Positions 48,261 to 58,925 of a stretch of 64,000 bases of DNA are shown here, one piece after another. The DNA comes from Dugong dugon (lineage: Eukaryota > Chordata > Mammalia > Sirenia > Dugongidae). The stretch is taken from contig CM057476.1 in the NCBI GenBank assembly GCA_030035585.1, positions 17,282,501-17,346,500 of the forward strand. The letters run 5' to 3'. Position numbers and translations under genes: made by a program. The notes under the pieces were generated by a model that saw nothing but the letters and a program-made list of their open reading frames with translations, was not told the origin of the DNA and ran no database searches. Positions within the stretch are counted from its first letter, which is position 1, and the number at the start of each line of letters is the position of its first letter.

Positions 48261-49684
48261 GGATACTTGAATAGCAGTGTGATATAAGGTGTGGGAGGAA
48301 AGGGGGAATAAAGTGGTGTGGTGTGCTACAGTTAGGTAATAAAATGGTAAAATTAAGGCACTAATATTATGGAAGCCCATTGGAAATAAAAAGCAGAATA
48401 AAGTTTCAAGTACAGGCTGGTTGGTCACCTACAATCAGCTGGGAAGGCAGAAGAGAGATTTAGATTTGATGCAGCTATACTGGCAGGGACCAGCAGGATT
48501 CCCAAATCATGTCGCAGACCGTCCCCTAAGGCCTCAGAGGAAAAGGAGTGACAGCTGAGGAAACAAATCAGGCACCCCTTGCCTGCTGGGGGTGGTGGGC
48601 GGGGGGAAAGGGGGTTGTGCTCGAGGCCCCAGCCCCCATGCAAACATGTCTGGTAGGATGAGCTAAGCCCAGCAAGTCAGGAAGGATTCTCTTCAACACT
48701 CAAGCCTAGGGCTGAAGGTCAATACCTGACCATACTCTGGCATCAGCACGGGAGGTGGGAGATACAACCAGACAGTGTTGGGGTGCAGGAGAGAAGGAAT
48801 AAGTTGTCCAGTCCCCCCTCCCTTAAAAAAGTGGAACCTACCCACCAGGGTAAGGGAGAAGCCGCCAAACCTACATGACACCTCGTAATGAGCGCTGGCA
48901 GAGGTGGCTGATCAGATCTGCAAATTCTCCTCTCTGGAAAGATGCTCCCAGTGGGGGGAACTCTGGAGTGAGGCCCCTGCTCTTCCTGGACCCCAATAGC
49001 ATAGGCTGGTCCTGTGGGGAGACAGCTAGTGGTATCAGATCACTCCAGAAGGATAGTTCTTTTTGTGCTCCTTACAAATGAAATGAACTTGGTGTACAGT
49101 AATTGAGACAACACACTTTCAGCAGTCATTTAAAGGGGAACCACACCCACGTTTGTACAGGACTTCAGATTTTACAAGGTACTTTCATATCCATTATCTC
49201 AGGTTCTTGATACAGGCTGCACATTAAAATCATTCTGGGCTTCCCCAGAAGAATGCAGTCTGAATCTCGGGGGTTGGGGCTACTTTTTAAAAGCGTCCCC
49301 ATCCACCCACATTCCTGATTCTAATGGGCAGTCAGGAATGAGAATCCCCCGAGAAAAATAGCTTCCTTCTCTGCAGTGAGCTGCAGGAACCTTAAGATGT
49401 ACCTTAACCTATACAACAGATGAGCTTCAGAAAAGTAACATAATTCTCTCTCTTGCAGGTGAAAGGCCCTCACTAAAAGCAAAAACAAATGTGGGACTAG
49501 TAATCTGCCTCACAAAAATGAGACGATTACTGGTGGTTTCAATAAGGGATTTTGCTAGCCCTTAGAAATAGTCATGTTTCAAAATGTGATTAATATATTA
49601 ATCAGCAGCTTCTGTAGCTTTGCTTTCGCTGTCTGGGGTTTCTCATGAATGACAAGCACTAAGATTCCTTAGTGAGCAGATGAT
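48261..49684. other. BICDL1 intron, no gene seen
   Basis: Mostly unique; a G-run lies at 48590-48613. Faint MIR-like text near 49160-49205. Confidence 0.5.
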
Positions 49685-50360
49685 CCCGAGGGTGGAGTCC
49701 GAGGCCAGGGTCTGGAAGTGGGCAACGCGGGCCCTGCCTCGGGGGGGCTCCCGAGAGGGAAGGGGGGCTCCCAGCGCCGAGGCGGGCCGCTGCTAGACCG
49801 CCCCCTTTTGGTCCCTTCGGCCCCTCTATCCCAGGGCGTTAGCACATTCCCGGGGCTCCTGGCTGCTCTTCGCGCCACCTGCCGGGAGACGCCCGGAAGT
49901 GTTTGAGGCTGCAGCCGCCGCGAGGCGCTACGGGGTTTGTTCTGACGTTCTTTGGCTGCGGGGGCGACCGGGATGGGCGACCATAGCAACCGGCGCCGCA
50001 CGGTGATGCCGTTCTTCGCCGCCAGCCAATAGCAGCGGGCGTGACAGAGGCGGCCTGCGGCACCTGAGACCCCGACCCTTATTGGAGAGACCGGGTCCTA
50101 TCACCGCAGCCCGCGGCCGCAGTGCGGGCGGGGCGGAGGACGGCGCTGGGCGCTGCCTGAGGCGCCTGCTCCGGGAAGGTGGGGGGGCGGGGTGTCAGGG
50201 TAGGTGACTAATTGGTCGGCGGACATGAGGCCACTGAGGACGTGCTAGTCATAGTGGTGGCCTGAGCGCTTTACAAATGGGGCCTACCTGCTTCTCCTTC
50301 CGGCTGCGCTTATGTTAGTGCAGTTGGCGTTCCCGAGGCGTCTGCAGGCGGGTCCTCTAG
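49685..50360. promoter_or_regulatory. Intronic CpG island, candidate internal or antisense promoter
   Basis: About 650 bp of strongly GC- and CpG-rich sequence inside the BICDL1 intron between 47664 and 51427, flanked by ordinary AT-richer DNA. CpG islands that keep their CpGs are usually promoters. Readable motifs: TGACGT (CRE half-site) at 49943-49948; an RFX X-box-like GCGACCATAGCAAC at 49977-49990; CCAAT at 50026-50030 on the plus strand; and ATTGG at 50081-50085 (CCAAT on the minus strand). No TATA box. No known first exon was recognised on either strand. Confidence 0.6.
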
Positions 50361-50574
50361 CTGTCCTCGGCCATGCAGGGGCAAGAGGGCACAGTGGTCC
50401 CTGGGCCTGTGCACTGGGGACATTTTTGTTATCTTTGCTTTCAGACATACAAGGTAGCGGTAAATGAAGACAAGGGCTAATCAAACGCTTTGGCAGCCGG
50501 GCAACCAGTGCAGCCTCTTTAGTGGCCACCCAGGACCCTCCCACTTTATCCCAGCCCCAGCCATGCCCCCGAAA

Positions 50575-51020
50575 ATTTTCTTTTTTTTTTTTGCGTTGAA
50601 CAACTATGAGTTAGGAATGTTGGGGAAGACAAACACTAATACGTGTAACATGTACAAAACATGAAAATACAACCGTGTGTGGGAGGGGCACCCCATCAAT
50701 GATCATCACCCAGAGATACCAGTTAGACGTTTTTGTGTATGTCCTTCAGATATTTTACAAAATTGATAACGTACCAGATCTTGTGTTTGGTGCTTTTCTC
50801 CTCTCAGCAATTCATGGTGACCATTTCCCCATTGTCAGTAAATATTCAGTGCCCTGGTTCTCACTGGTAACAGCGTTTCATCCCATTATTTATTGAACCA
50901 GTTCCCTAATTGTTGCATAGGATGATTAGCTAAGCTGTGAGGATCACCACTGTGTGGTTACCTTTGCACTCGTCTGTATCTTTAAGGCAAATCCTGTAAT
51001 GGGGGAATTGCTAGTCAAAA
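50575..51020 (-). mobile_element. Old L1 3' fragment, antisense
   Basis: atcatcacccagagatacca, gtgtatgtccttcagatatt, ggggaattgctagtcaaaag. Diverged; the left border includes a T-run (50580-50593). Confidence 0.65.
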
Positions 51021-51426
51021 GGAATCCCTCCCCATAGCAGGAGGACAACCCCTCCCTTCCAGTGGGGACAGACCTATTTGTTTCGGGGAAGCATTAGTAC
51101 CTCCACCTTGTGCTGTGTGAGGCCTTTGATCTCCTCTAGGTTCCAGTCCTGACTTAAGTATCCTTTTCTTTTAACCACGTTGAACCTCTGTGTCTTCATC
51201 CGTGAGATGCTGTTGAAAATAATCCCTTCACCTACGGTTTGGTTATGAAAATTGAGAGGATGTATATGAAAGCATGTTGCACATTTTCTATAAGTAACAT
51301 CACAGTTACTGTTACAGTTCCATTGCTTTGTCATGAATTTGGGGTCAGGGCCTGTTCCCTCCTCCTTTGGACTCCAGATCCTCTGGGGCAAGGTCTCCAT
51401 GCTCGCCCTGGCTTGTCTGATTTCAG

Positions 51427-51547
51427 GAAGAATGCTGTGGAGCTGGAACTCGCCAAGTGCAGGATGGACATGATGGCTCTGAACAGCCAGCTGCTGGACG
51501 CCATTCAGCAGAAACTGAACCTCTCGCAGCAGCTTGAGGCTTGGCAG
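51427..51547 (+). CDS. BICDL1: BICDL1 coding exon g (rest of split Lys, then visible residues 314-353)
   Basis: 121 nt: G completing the split Lys, then 40 codons. The acceptor is cttgtctgatttcag; the donor is CAG followed by gtaaac. It encodes KNAVELELAKCRMDMMALNS and ends in NLSQQLEAWQ. This is among the most conserved parts of the family and belongs to the C-terminal cargo (Rab6)-binding coil. It lies about 1.1 kb downstream of an isolated intronic CpG island; a transcript starting there would meet this exon first and could use the Met codons in CRMDMM. Confidence 0.96.
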
Positions 51548-54393
51548 GTAAACGAGCACGGCCCAGGGGAGAGAAGATGAGGCTCCAGGGGGAGTCTCTG
51601 AGCCTCAGGCAGTGTGAAGAGAGGTTAACTGGAGGGTCCCATGCAACTGGTGAGCAGTGACCCCAGTCTTCACGCAGCAAAATCCAGAGCTCCCATTCCC
51701 CAGCGTCTGGAGAAGAATGTCAGAATGCTCTCAAGAGCAGCAAGCCCCAGACGACTGAGCTGAGGCCGATGTGGTCTCCAGATGTGGCACTGGGGCCTCC
51801 TCCTTGGCTGGTCTTCTCTGCTGTTTGAGTTAGAAAGAAACAGCTATTAACATGGAGGGCCCCGGAAGCCCCGGGATGGATGAGAGTTCACAGCTGGATG
51901 CAGTTCAGGAGCCCTCAGGTGGCCGGCAGCTGCTGCCCTGCCCTTCTCAAAGGCCATCTTCTCTTTTCCAAGAGAGCTGCCCAGGCGCAGGCCCTGAGGA
52001 CAATGAGTCAGTGTGTTCACTCCAGGACCACTGTGGTCAGGGTTCAGCAGCTCCCCTCAGGGCTGGCACTGGGACTGGCCTTTTGTTGATGAGGTTGAGG
52101 TGGTAAAATTTCAGAATGAGTGTAACCAGTATTGTTTCTCCCCAAGAAAACCAAATGAGACAGGTGAAAAGCCACTTGGCAGCTTTACTGTGGGCAGGTT
52201 AGTATTGCCTGTTCCGCCAAGGGCCCTGCCCTGGGTCCCCTGGCCCAGCCTGTGAAGCTGGCAGAGGTGCCCCCATGGAGTGCTGCTCCCTGGCCACCCC
52301 AGCTCACCGCCCTGTTCTTCTCTCTTCTCTCCTGGCTGCAGTTTGCTTCCTCAGGGCTCTTTACTATCTGGCTCCTTTGGTTTCTGATCTAGTGGCCTTT
52401 CTCAGTTCCCGTATCAACAACTTTAGTTGTACACCCCTCCTGCCTTTGAGGTGAGACTGAGCCTGCATCCCATCCCACCATCGCTGTCCTGCCCCTGCCA
52501 CCTCCCCTTGTGGCCACCATGTCTGTTCCGAGCCCGGCGTCATCTGTGCAGTGTGACATGCCATTGAGTCCCAGCCTCCCCCCTCCTGTCATCATCACGC
52601 CCAGTGGGTGCCTCGTCAGCATGTGGCCAGTGCTCAGGCCTGCCACTGACCTGACCCCGTCCCAGAAATAGTGTTTTGTCCACAGAAGTAATGGCAGATG
52701 TGGAATTATGAGCAGCACATGCATGCGTGTGTGTGTGTGTGTGAGAGAGAAGCTTTAAAATGACATATTTCGTGGGATTACCTTGATAAATTTGTTTGCT
52801 TAAAATGTAAAACTGCAGTTTGCACTGTGCCAGCGAAAACATTGTCAGCTTTGAAAGGCTTTCTTTCCAAAGGGCCCTTCACTATTCTTGTGCTGCACTT
52901 GACAACATCGATCGTACTGAGCATGGCCCAAGTGCAGGCGCTGGGCCTTAGATGCTGCCCGGGGTCCCTCAGCTGCAGGGGCCGTGTTTTCTAGTTGTGT
53001 GGACCGGCCAGCACCTGCGTGTCAGATCTGAGGGGGGAGTGGAAAGGGGATGGGAGGGAAGCAGAGTGTGAAGAGGAAGCATGGAGAGGACAGGGAGGCA
53101 GAGAGCAGGACATGAGGGAAGGAGGAAGTGAGAGGCGAGGGAGCAGGGCCACACTCGCGGCCACCTGGTGACTTGCTCACAAAAGTCTCTGTTTCACATT
53201 GAACCGTGCAGAGATGTTTGAGTGACACCAGTGGTGGGACTTTGGGTGAGAACATGGAGGTGACAGATACAGCTGCCCAGCTTCCTGCCCTCAAGTGAGG
53301 GGCTGCTCAGAGGCGCGGAGTCCTCTGCCCTAACTCAGGGAGCCCCACCCCCATGCAGGCCTCACCTGCGCGTGGGCAGAGCAGCTGATGGGACAGGTGT
53401 TAACCACAGACTAAGTGTCTTTTCACCAGGACGGCCCAGAGAGCCCACCTGGCTCAAGACTGGAGGACTCAGGCAGATGCTCACTATGTTCACTGTTGAT
53501 GCTAATCAGACAGGGCTGTTTATGTTTCTAAAGCAGAAGCCTCTGTTAGTGGCAAAACCCCTGTCTCAAATGGAGTCTTACACGGAATCAGAATCAAGCA
53601 ACTACAACGCAGAAAACAGAACTGCTTGGTGCAGAAGCCCCTCTGTGGAGTGAAACGTGACTGTTCTCTGAGATGGGGGAGGATATTTTCTAGGCAGTTT
53701 TAACACTGGAGGGATGAAGCCAAAGGAAATAGCAGGACAACCCTCTGAAAATGGCACGCCCCATGGACTCTGCCACAAATCAAGCACTGGGGGACACTGA
53801 AGGAGTGTGGTGAGGGTGGGTGGGTGCAGCACCCAAGGAGCCTCATGGTGCTTGCCTGCAGGGCATTGGGTATTAGTGGCTCAGATCAGAAATAACTCAA
53901 AGGGGAAGAAAACGGCAGAAACCCCTGGGCCAGGCCATCGGACAGGAGAACTGGCCGGCTGAGGTCACCCTAGGTCGGGTGGGAGGCCAGAGGGCGAATG
54001 GGTAAGGGGTAGGGGCAGTGAAGGGAGCTACAGGCACCCAGCGAGCCCCAAGGGCCACAGGGGAGGATAAGAGAGAGGCAGGGCCACTGCAGCTGTTCTC
54101 TGGGCCTCTAGGGACAGACAATCTGAGTGTCCACTGAGGGGGAGGTGGCAGGGAGTGGATGACACCAGCAAGGAGAACCAGCTTTTCCTTGAGGAGACTC
54201 TGGAGCCATGGGCCCGTCTGTCCTGTCCCTCCCACACCTCGCTGCTTTCTTTCCTGGTGGGCAGCCCCGGCTGCAACCCTCCCTCATCTCACCTCATCCT
54301 CATCTCACATCCTTCCAGCACTTGACAGCCCCTGACCCCCGCCCCCAGCCCCAGGCCCGAGTCCCTGCTGAACTTGCAACTCTCCCCCTGCAG
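51548..54393. other. BICDL1 last intron, no gene seen
   Basis: GC-rich unique sequence with a (GT)n run of about 17 bp at 52726-52742. Several frames of 80-110 codons are present; none is recognisable. Confidence 0.55.
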
Positions 54394-54555
54394 GACGACA
54401 TGCACAGGGTCATTGACCGGCAGCTGATGGACAAGCATCTGAAGGAGCGGAGTCTGCCGGCGTCTTCCTTCTCCAGGGGCCACGGCACAGGGCGGGGGGA
54501 TGAGCCCGGCGCTGCTGAAGGCAAACGGCTCTTCTCGTTCTTCAGGAAAATTTAA
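54394..54555 (+). CDS. BICDL1: BICDL1 last coding exon (visible residues 354-406 and stop)
   Basis: 162 nt, 53 codons plus TAA. The acceptor is aactctccccctgcag before GAC GAC ATG. It encodes DDMHRVIDRQLMDKHLKERS, a variable Ser/Gly-rich tail (about 20 residues), and the conserved end KRLFSFFRKI. The last ten residues are basic and aromatic and look like a short protein- or membrane-binding motif, but no function is shown here. The variable tail between coil and terminus is where I would expect most divergence among mammals. Confidence 0.97.
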   Translation, partial: DDMHRVIDRQLMDKHLKERSLPASSFSRGHGTGRGDEPGAAEGKRLFSFFRKI

Positions 54556-55817
54556 GTTGGGAGGAGCAAGGCTGCCAAGGGTGGGTGGACTGGAGGTGCT
54601 GAAGGGGGGGTGCAGTGGGGCCCAGCGCACTGTCCCACATGAGGGCCTCGGGAGGCCTGGGCTCCACGGCTGCAGGAGACCCAGGGTAGGAGTGGTGGGT
54701 GGTCTGGCTTGCCCTCTGAAGGGTGCCCTCTACAGAGGGACAGGCAGAAACCCTGTCCCCAGCACAGGGCCAAGCCCAAGCCTGGGTGCCCCCAGCACCC
54801 ATTATTGAGCAGAGCTCAGTCTGCCCCAGAGCTGCCCCTGCTCAGCTTTGCCACTCTGACCCACATGTCACACCCTGCCCCACCCCAGTGCTCCAGTGTC
54901 CAGTCCCCAGGCACTGCTGCCCTATTTTTTCTGAATGTGGGGAACAAGAAGAAATGGAGGCCCTTCTCTGCATGCTGCAGGTGGCCGCCCAGCCCCTACT
55001 GGCTGAGCCTCCCTGCCCTGGCAGAGGGGTGAGGAAGGGGTCCCTTACCCATGTGCATGCAGCTCTACCGGGCACACCTCTGCGCCCAGCACCTCTGGGC
55101 AGGTGCCCGTCTGCTGGGGTGTAGCTCACTGCAGGGGGCTGAGCCTAAGGCAGCAGGGCCAAGGGCAGTTCTCTGGCTTAGCCACAGAACCACAGCCAAG
55201 CCCCCAGCTTGGCTGAGGCCACCTCCCGAGCCCCAGGGAGGAAGAAGGGCCCTGGTCGGGCAGCCACTTCTCTCCCCGCCCAGCCTTCTCCAGTGGCATC
55301 CTTCCCCCTAGTTGGCAACTGGGTGGCTGGTGTTCTTTCCCGGGTCCTCTGCAAGTTCAGTCACCCAGCCCTTCCCCTCCATGGGCCTGGGGGTGGGACA
55401 GCCTGTCCCTCCTCCCACAAGCCCCCCCCCCCCCACCCCGCTCCCTTACATATACTTCTTAGCCCAGCCAAGCAAGTCTAGGCCACAGAATAGCCTCAGA
55501 GGGGTCTGTGGTCAGCCACCCCAGCCACATGGGCAGCACTGGCACTGCGCGTGGGCAGGGGCACTGTGTCAGCCAGGCTGCTGGGAGCTCCGTGGCTCTA
55601 GATACTGCCCGGAGCTGCAGGCGGAATGACCCTGCACCTGCAGCTTCTGCTCCTTCCTCAGCAGCCACAACCCACCACCCACCGTCTCTGCTGAGGCCCC
55701 AAGTCAGGCCACGGGCTGGGCGCCTGCCTGCAGCTGCTTCACAGCAGAGAGGAGTCAGTCTCCCTTCCTCAGGGGCAAGCGCAGCAGAGGCGAGTGGTAA
55801 GAATATAACTATAGATA

Positions 55818-55866
55818 TGTACATACCACAGTGCTGTAACTTTTGTATGTAGCAATCATGTAAATA
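55818..55866 (+). promoter_or_regulatory. Two Pumilio response elements in the BICDL1 3' UTR
   Basis: TGTACATA at 55818-55825 and TGTAAATA at 55859-55866 both fit the PUM1/PUM2 consensus UGUANAUA. They lie 41 nt apart, about 100-150 nt before the poly(A) signal in AU-rich sequence, a setting typical of working sites. Pumilio proteins usually shorten mRNA life or repress translation. Function is inferred from the motif alone. Confidence 0.6.
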
Positions 55867-55969
55867 CATGTATGGATTTTATAATATACATATTATATAT
55901 AAATCTATAAAGGCATATTTTTAGAAAAAACAACGCACCACTGCTTCTTTTGAAAATAGTCTGAATAAG

Positions 55970-55975
55970 AATAAA
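55970..55975 (+). terminator. BICDL1: BICDL1 polyadenylation signal AATAAA
   Basis: A canonical AATAAA within gaataagaataaaatgaa, followed after about 30 bases by a GT-rich stretch (gtctttgggtatttgg) fitting the downstream element. Cleavage is expected near 55985-55995. Confidence 0.88.
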
Positions 55976-55990
55976 ATGAATTTCTACAGA

Positions 55991-56599
55991 GCTCCCTGCC
56001 TCGGTCTTTGGGTATTTGGAGGGGCTGGTTGGTCAGGATGCAGCTTGCATTTCAAACAGCCACTGGCTGAGGAGGAGCTGGCAGTAGAGGCCCCACACTG
56101 GAAGGTGCCCCACACCTAGGTGCCCACCAGAACTCAGCTAGAAGAGGCCCCCTCCTGAGGTGGCAGTGCCCTGCCCTCCAGGCTTCCAGTCAGTGACAGC
56201 TGCTTTGGAAGCAGGGCTCACAAGCACTAGGCTCACCACCAGCAGTTGCAGGGTGCCCAGCAGGCAGGAACCATCAGCCCTGCTTCCCACTCAGAGCAGG
56301 CCCAGGGCTTGGCAGAAGCTTGGAACCAGGAAAAAAACCACTCAGGGCAAAGGCTTCCACTGCACCCTGCCGGCACGTGGAGGGGGACACGGAGCTTGTG
56401 CTGGCATCTTACCAGATGTGCCCTGGCCACTGCGTCAGGGAAGGGGAAGTTCAGCCCTGAACCAGCCTTTCCCAAAGACAGACTTGGGCTCAGAAGGAGG
56501 CCCACAACCTGGCAGGCACCTGTGCAGGCCTTCCACGAGAACAAACAGGCCAGACCCACCCAGAGCACAGCTGGAGGAGAGGAAACAGACCGTGGAAGA
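55991..56599. other. Intergenic gap between convergent BICDL1 and RAB35
   Basis: About 600 bp of GC-rich sequence between the two poly(A) regions. Several overlapping frames of 100-150 codons occur on both strands, as expected by chance at this base composition; none resembles a known protein. No repeat was recognised. Confidence 0.75.
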
Positions 56600-56618
56600 A
56601 AATTTGGCAGCTTGAACC

Positions 56619-56624
56619 TTTATT
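56619..56624 (-). terminator. RAB35: RAB35 polyadenylation signal AATAAA
   Basis: The plus strand reads TTTATT, i.e. AATAAA on the minus strand, within aaaaataaaggttcaag. A U/G-containing stretch (ggtctgtttcctct) follows in the RAB35 direction, so cleavage is expected near 56595-56610. Confidence 0.82.
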
Positions 56625-58503
56625 TTTAGTATTTTTTTAAAAAGCATAATTAGAAATTTTCAATACAGAAATAATCCTAGCAAACCATTTAAAAGTTCTG
56701 TTGTTTGACAGGAAATTTCACATCAGGTCCACCAGGATGTCAGCCCAACCCTGTGAGTCCCCCGCCCTACCCCTCACCCCTCCCTTTGTGTGTGACACTT
56801 GGGATAGCACGCTGTTGTCCCCAAATCATGCCACCCGGAGCTGGACATCCAGTGACCAGAAGCCCTGGGGGCTCCTCACCTGGGCTGGAGGCTCCCAGGC
56901 TCCCCTCTTACTGTGTGAATTTGCAAGCATTCCCATGCTGGCTTCACCTGAATGCTAAGTTAGAAGTATGCCCACCCTCCCCACAGAGCCGCCAGCTCTG
57001 TGTTCCCAACAGCACCCACGTTTGCCAAGACGGTCCTGAGGACAGGGACCAGGCTTCTGCTCTCAGCTCCCCCAGACCAGATGGGGCTACCAGCTGGTCG
57101 TGGCCAAGGAGCCACCCTCCCTAGCCCCCTGAGCTCCCCACCCCATCCTGCAGCTCTGTAGCGGGGCCTGTCACACAGAGCCGCAGGCTTTTGGCAGCTG
57201 GGGAAGTGGAGAGAGAGGTCAGAAGAAACCCCCAGTTTTTACTGATTAAAAACCCATCCAACAGTGTTTAACATGGAGAATCTGCAGTGTGATCCACGAT
57301 GTGATTGTCCAATCAGGACTTTGCCTGGAAATCACCTTGGAAAGGAAATCGAATAAATCAAATCCTGGTGTTGAAATTGCCAGGTTCCGTGATCCTCTGG
57401 GGGGAAAAGTGAAGGAAGTGTCCTGAGGGGAGGGGAGGAGAACAGTATCAAGTGCAGATGACCCTGGTTTTTCCTCCAGGGGACCAGGGCCAGTCAAAAC
57501 TGGCAGCCCCCGGCTACCATTCCTCCCCAACAGCTAAGAAATGCTCATGCCACCTTCGTACTAAAAGTCAGTGACCCAAGGTTGCCTGGCGCCCCAGCTC
57601 AGAGGTGTCGTTCCCACAGTCCAGCAGCCCCCACCCACGACCCACATTCAAAGGTGCCTGGTGCTACACCAGCCCCAGGAACTCCAGTCGGGTGCGGGGA
57701 GGGGGGGCCTGGACTGACCACAGATCAGGTGGGAGGCCCCGTGTCCTTCCCCACCAGAAGCAGCCAGAAGGGCAGAGCTACTCTGCCTAGAGCCCAGCCC
57801 CACAAGAACAAAAAGCCATTCACTTTCTCTAAAAACAATGGACCCAAAGTGGGAAGGCCACAACTTTTGATGCTGTGCCAGTCAAACTTCGGGGAGAGAA
57901 AAGAAGCGTGAGGAACTTCATCCATTTCATTTGGCTGAATTGTCTTTATCTGTTCAAATAATGCTCCTCTAGCCCTCCTGCCAGCCGTATCCCTGCACGA
58001 ACATACCCCTGCCTTTCTGTTGGAATTGAAAACATTTTGGTATAAATTAGATGCCTACATTCCCCTGGGCTTGTGGCTCAAAGGAGACTCAGAGGCAGGA
58101 CAAGAAACCTGCTGGCCAAAAGGCAGGACTGCCATCCTCTGTCCAATGAAGGGCTGGGGCCGGCAGAGGGAGGCCTCTGATGGGACCCCCAAGCCTCACT
58201 CAAGGCCTGGCCTCCCAGTTGCCAGACGGTTACAGGTCGGGGAAGCGGGCTGGAACGGAGACAGCACAGGCCCTGGAGAAGAGTCGATGCCGGGGCAGCG
58301 GCCAACAGCCTGCGGGGCAGAAGTAACGGCGTCGACTCCCCCAGCCCGGGTTGCAGAACGCGTGGCCAGAAGTGGTCCTGTCTCCTCAGGAAGCTGCTGA
58401 CAGGAAGATGGGGTGGGGTGAGGGTCTGTTGCAGCAGGCTGGCATTAAAGAGGCAAACGCCAGAGCAGGACAAGGGAATGCAGCTGGTTAACGCAATATA
58501 CAT

Positions 58504-58511
58504 TATGTACA
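58504..58511 (-). promoter_or_regulatory. Pumilio response element in the RAB35 3' UTR
   Basis: The minus strand reads TGTACATA, a match to UGUANAUA, about 290 nt after the stop codon, in a small AT-rich island of an otherwise GC-rich UTR. The site is identical to the first element in the BICDL1 UTR. One 8-mer match can be chance. Confidence 0.4.
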
Positions 58512-58796
58512 GACTCTGGTGACTCGTCCACTCACTGGCAGCATCCGAGCCAGCTCCAGGCGCCTGGGCCGGAGCGGGGGACACCAGCAGGGAAAGGCAG
58601 GTTTGTCCAACACCTTCTTGGCACTCGAGGGGGGGAAGAAGGAAGGAAATGCCGATGGCGCCTCCAGATACAAAAACGTGGAGAGAAATCTTTAAATAAC
58701 GGCACGAAACTGAGACTGTCCCCCGAGGAGCCCCCCGTGGGTCTCGGGCCGGGGAGTGACCACAGTGCAGTCCCTGCAAGTGGCCTGGCTGGGCCA

Positions 58797-58925
58797 TTAA
58801 CAGCAGCGTTTCTTTCGTTTACTGTTCTTCGTGAGCTTCACCACATCGTTCTGTTGCTGCTGCTGCTGTCTGGCTAGGTTGTCTTTCTTTGCTCGCAGGA
58901 CCAGCTCTGTGATGCAGTTGAACAT
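58797..58925 (-). CDS. RAB35: RAB35 last coding exon (residues 160-201 and stop)
   Basis: 129 nt on the minus strand, 42 codons plus TAA; the acceptor is ttccatag before ATG TTC AAC. It encodes MFNCITELVLRAKKDNLARQ, a run of six Gln, NDVVKLTKNS and the end KRKKRCC. The last two Cys are the geranylgeranylation site, and the KRKK basic patch gives the known binding to plasma-membrane phosphoinositides. The Gln run is coded by five CAG and one CAA. The Arg before the run is, as I recall, Lys in human, a conservative change. Confidence 0.97.
   Translation of the reverse strand: MFNCITELVLRAKKDNLARQQQQQQNDVVKLTKNSKRKKRCC

Larger units (their letters stand above)
1..55990 (+). other. BICDL1: BICDL1 transcription unit (3' part: intron, eight coding exons, 3' UTR)
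   Basis: BICDL1 (BICD family-like cargo adaptor 1, BICDR-1, CCDC64) is known as a coiled-coil adaptor that binds Rab6 vesicles, dynein-dynactin and the kinesin KIF1C and gathers secretory vesicles near the centrosome, notably in early neurons. The window shows eight exons with canonical GT/AG borders and one open frame of 406 residues ending in KRLFSFFRKI. The N-terminal part, including the promoter and first exon(s), is not here: nothing resembling an upstream coiled-coil exon was seen in 1-29413. Six of the seven internal junctions are phase 0; only the 47664/51427 junction splits a Lys codon. The neighbour, RAB35 on the opposite strand, agrees with the order I recall at human 12q24.23. Identification is from recognised protein sequence; the coordinates are read directly. 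Confidence 0.96.
54556..55990 (+). other. BICDL1: BICDL1 3' UTR
   Basis: About 1.4 kb from the stop codon to the expected cleavage point. The first 1.2 kb is GC-rich and holds a run of 13 C at 55422-55434. The last 180 bases switch sharply to AT-rich, where the poly(A) signal and two Pumilio-type sequences lie. No open frame here resembles a protein. Confidence 0.85.
56600..58796 (-). other. RAB35: RAB35 3' UTR
   Basis: About 2.2 kb from the stop codon to the poly(A) region, mostly GC-rich and free of recognised repeats. The first 720 nt contain an uninterrupted 239-codon frame (58797-58078) that starts in the overlap TAATG with the RAB35 stop; it resembles no protein I know. One Pumilio-type site lies at 58504-58511. 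Confidence 0.82.

Noticed and set aside
49669-50001. A 110-codon minus-strand frame across the CpG island
   Set aside because: Arg/Pro/Ser/Gly-rich composition typical of translated CpG islands; no domain or signal.
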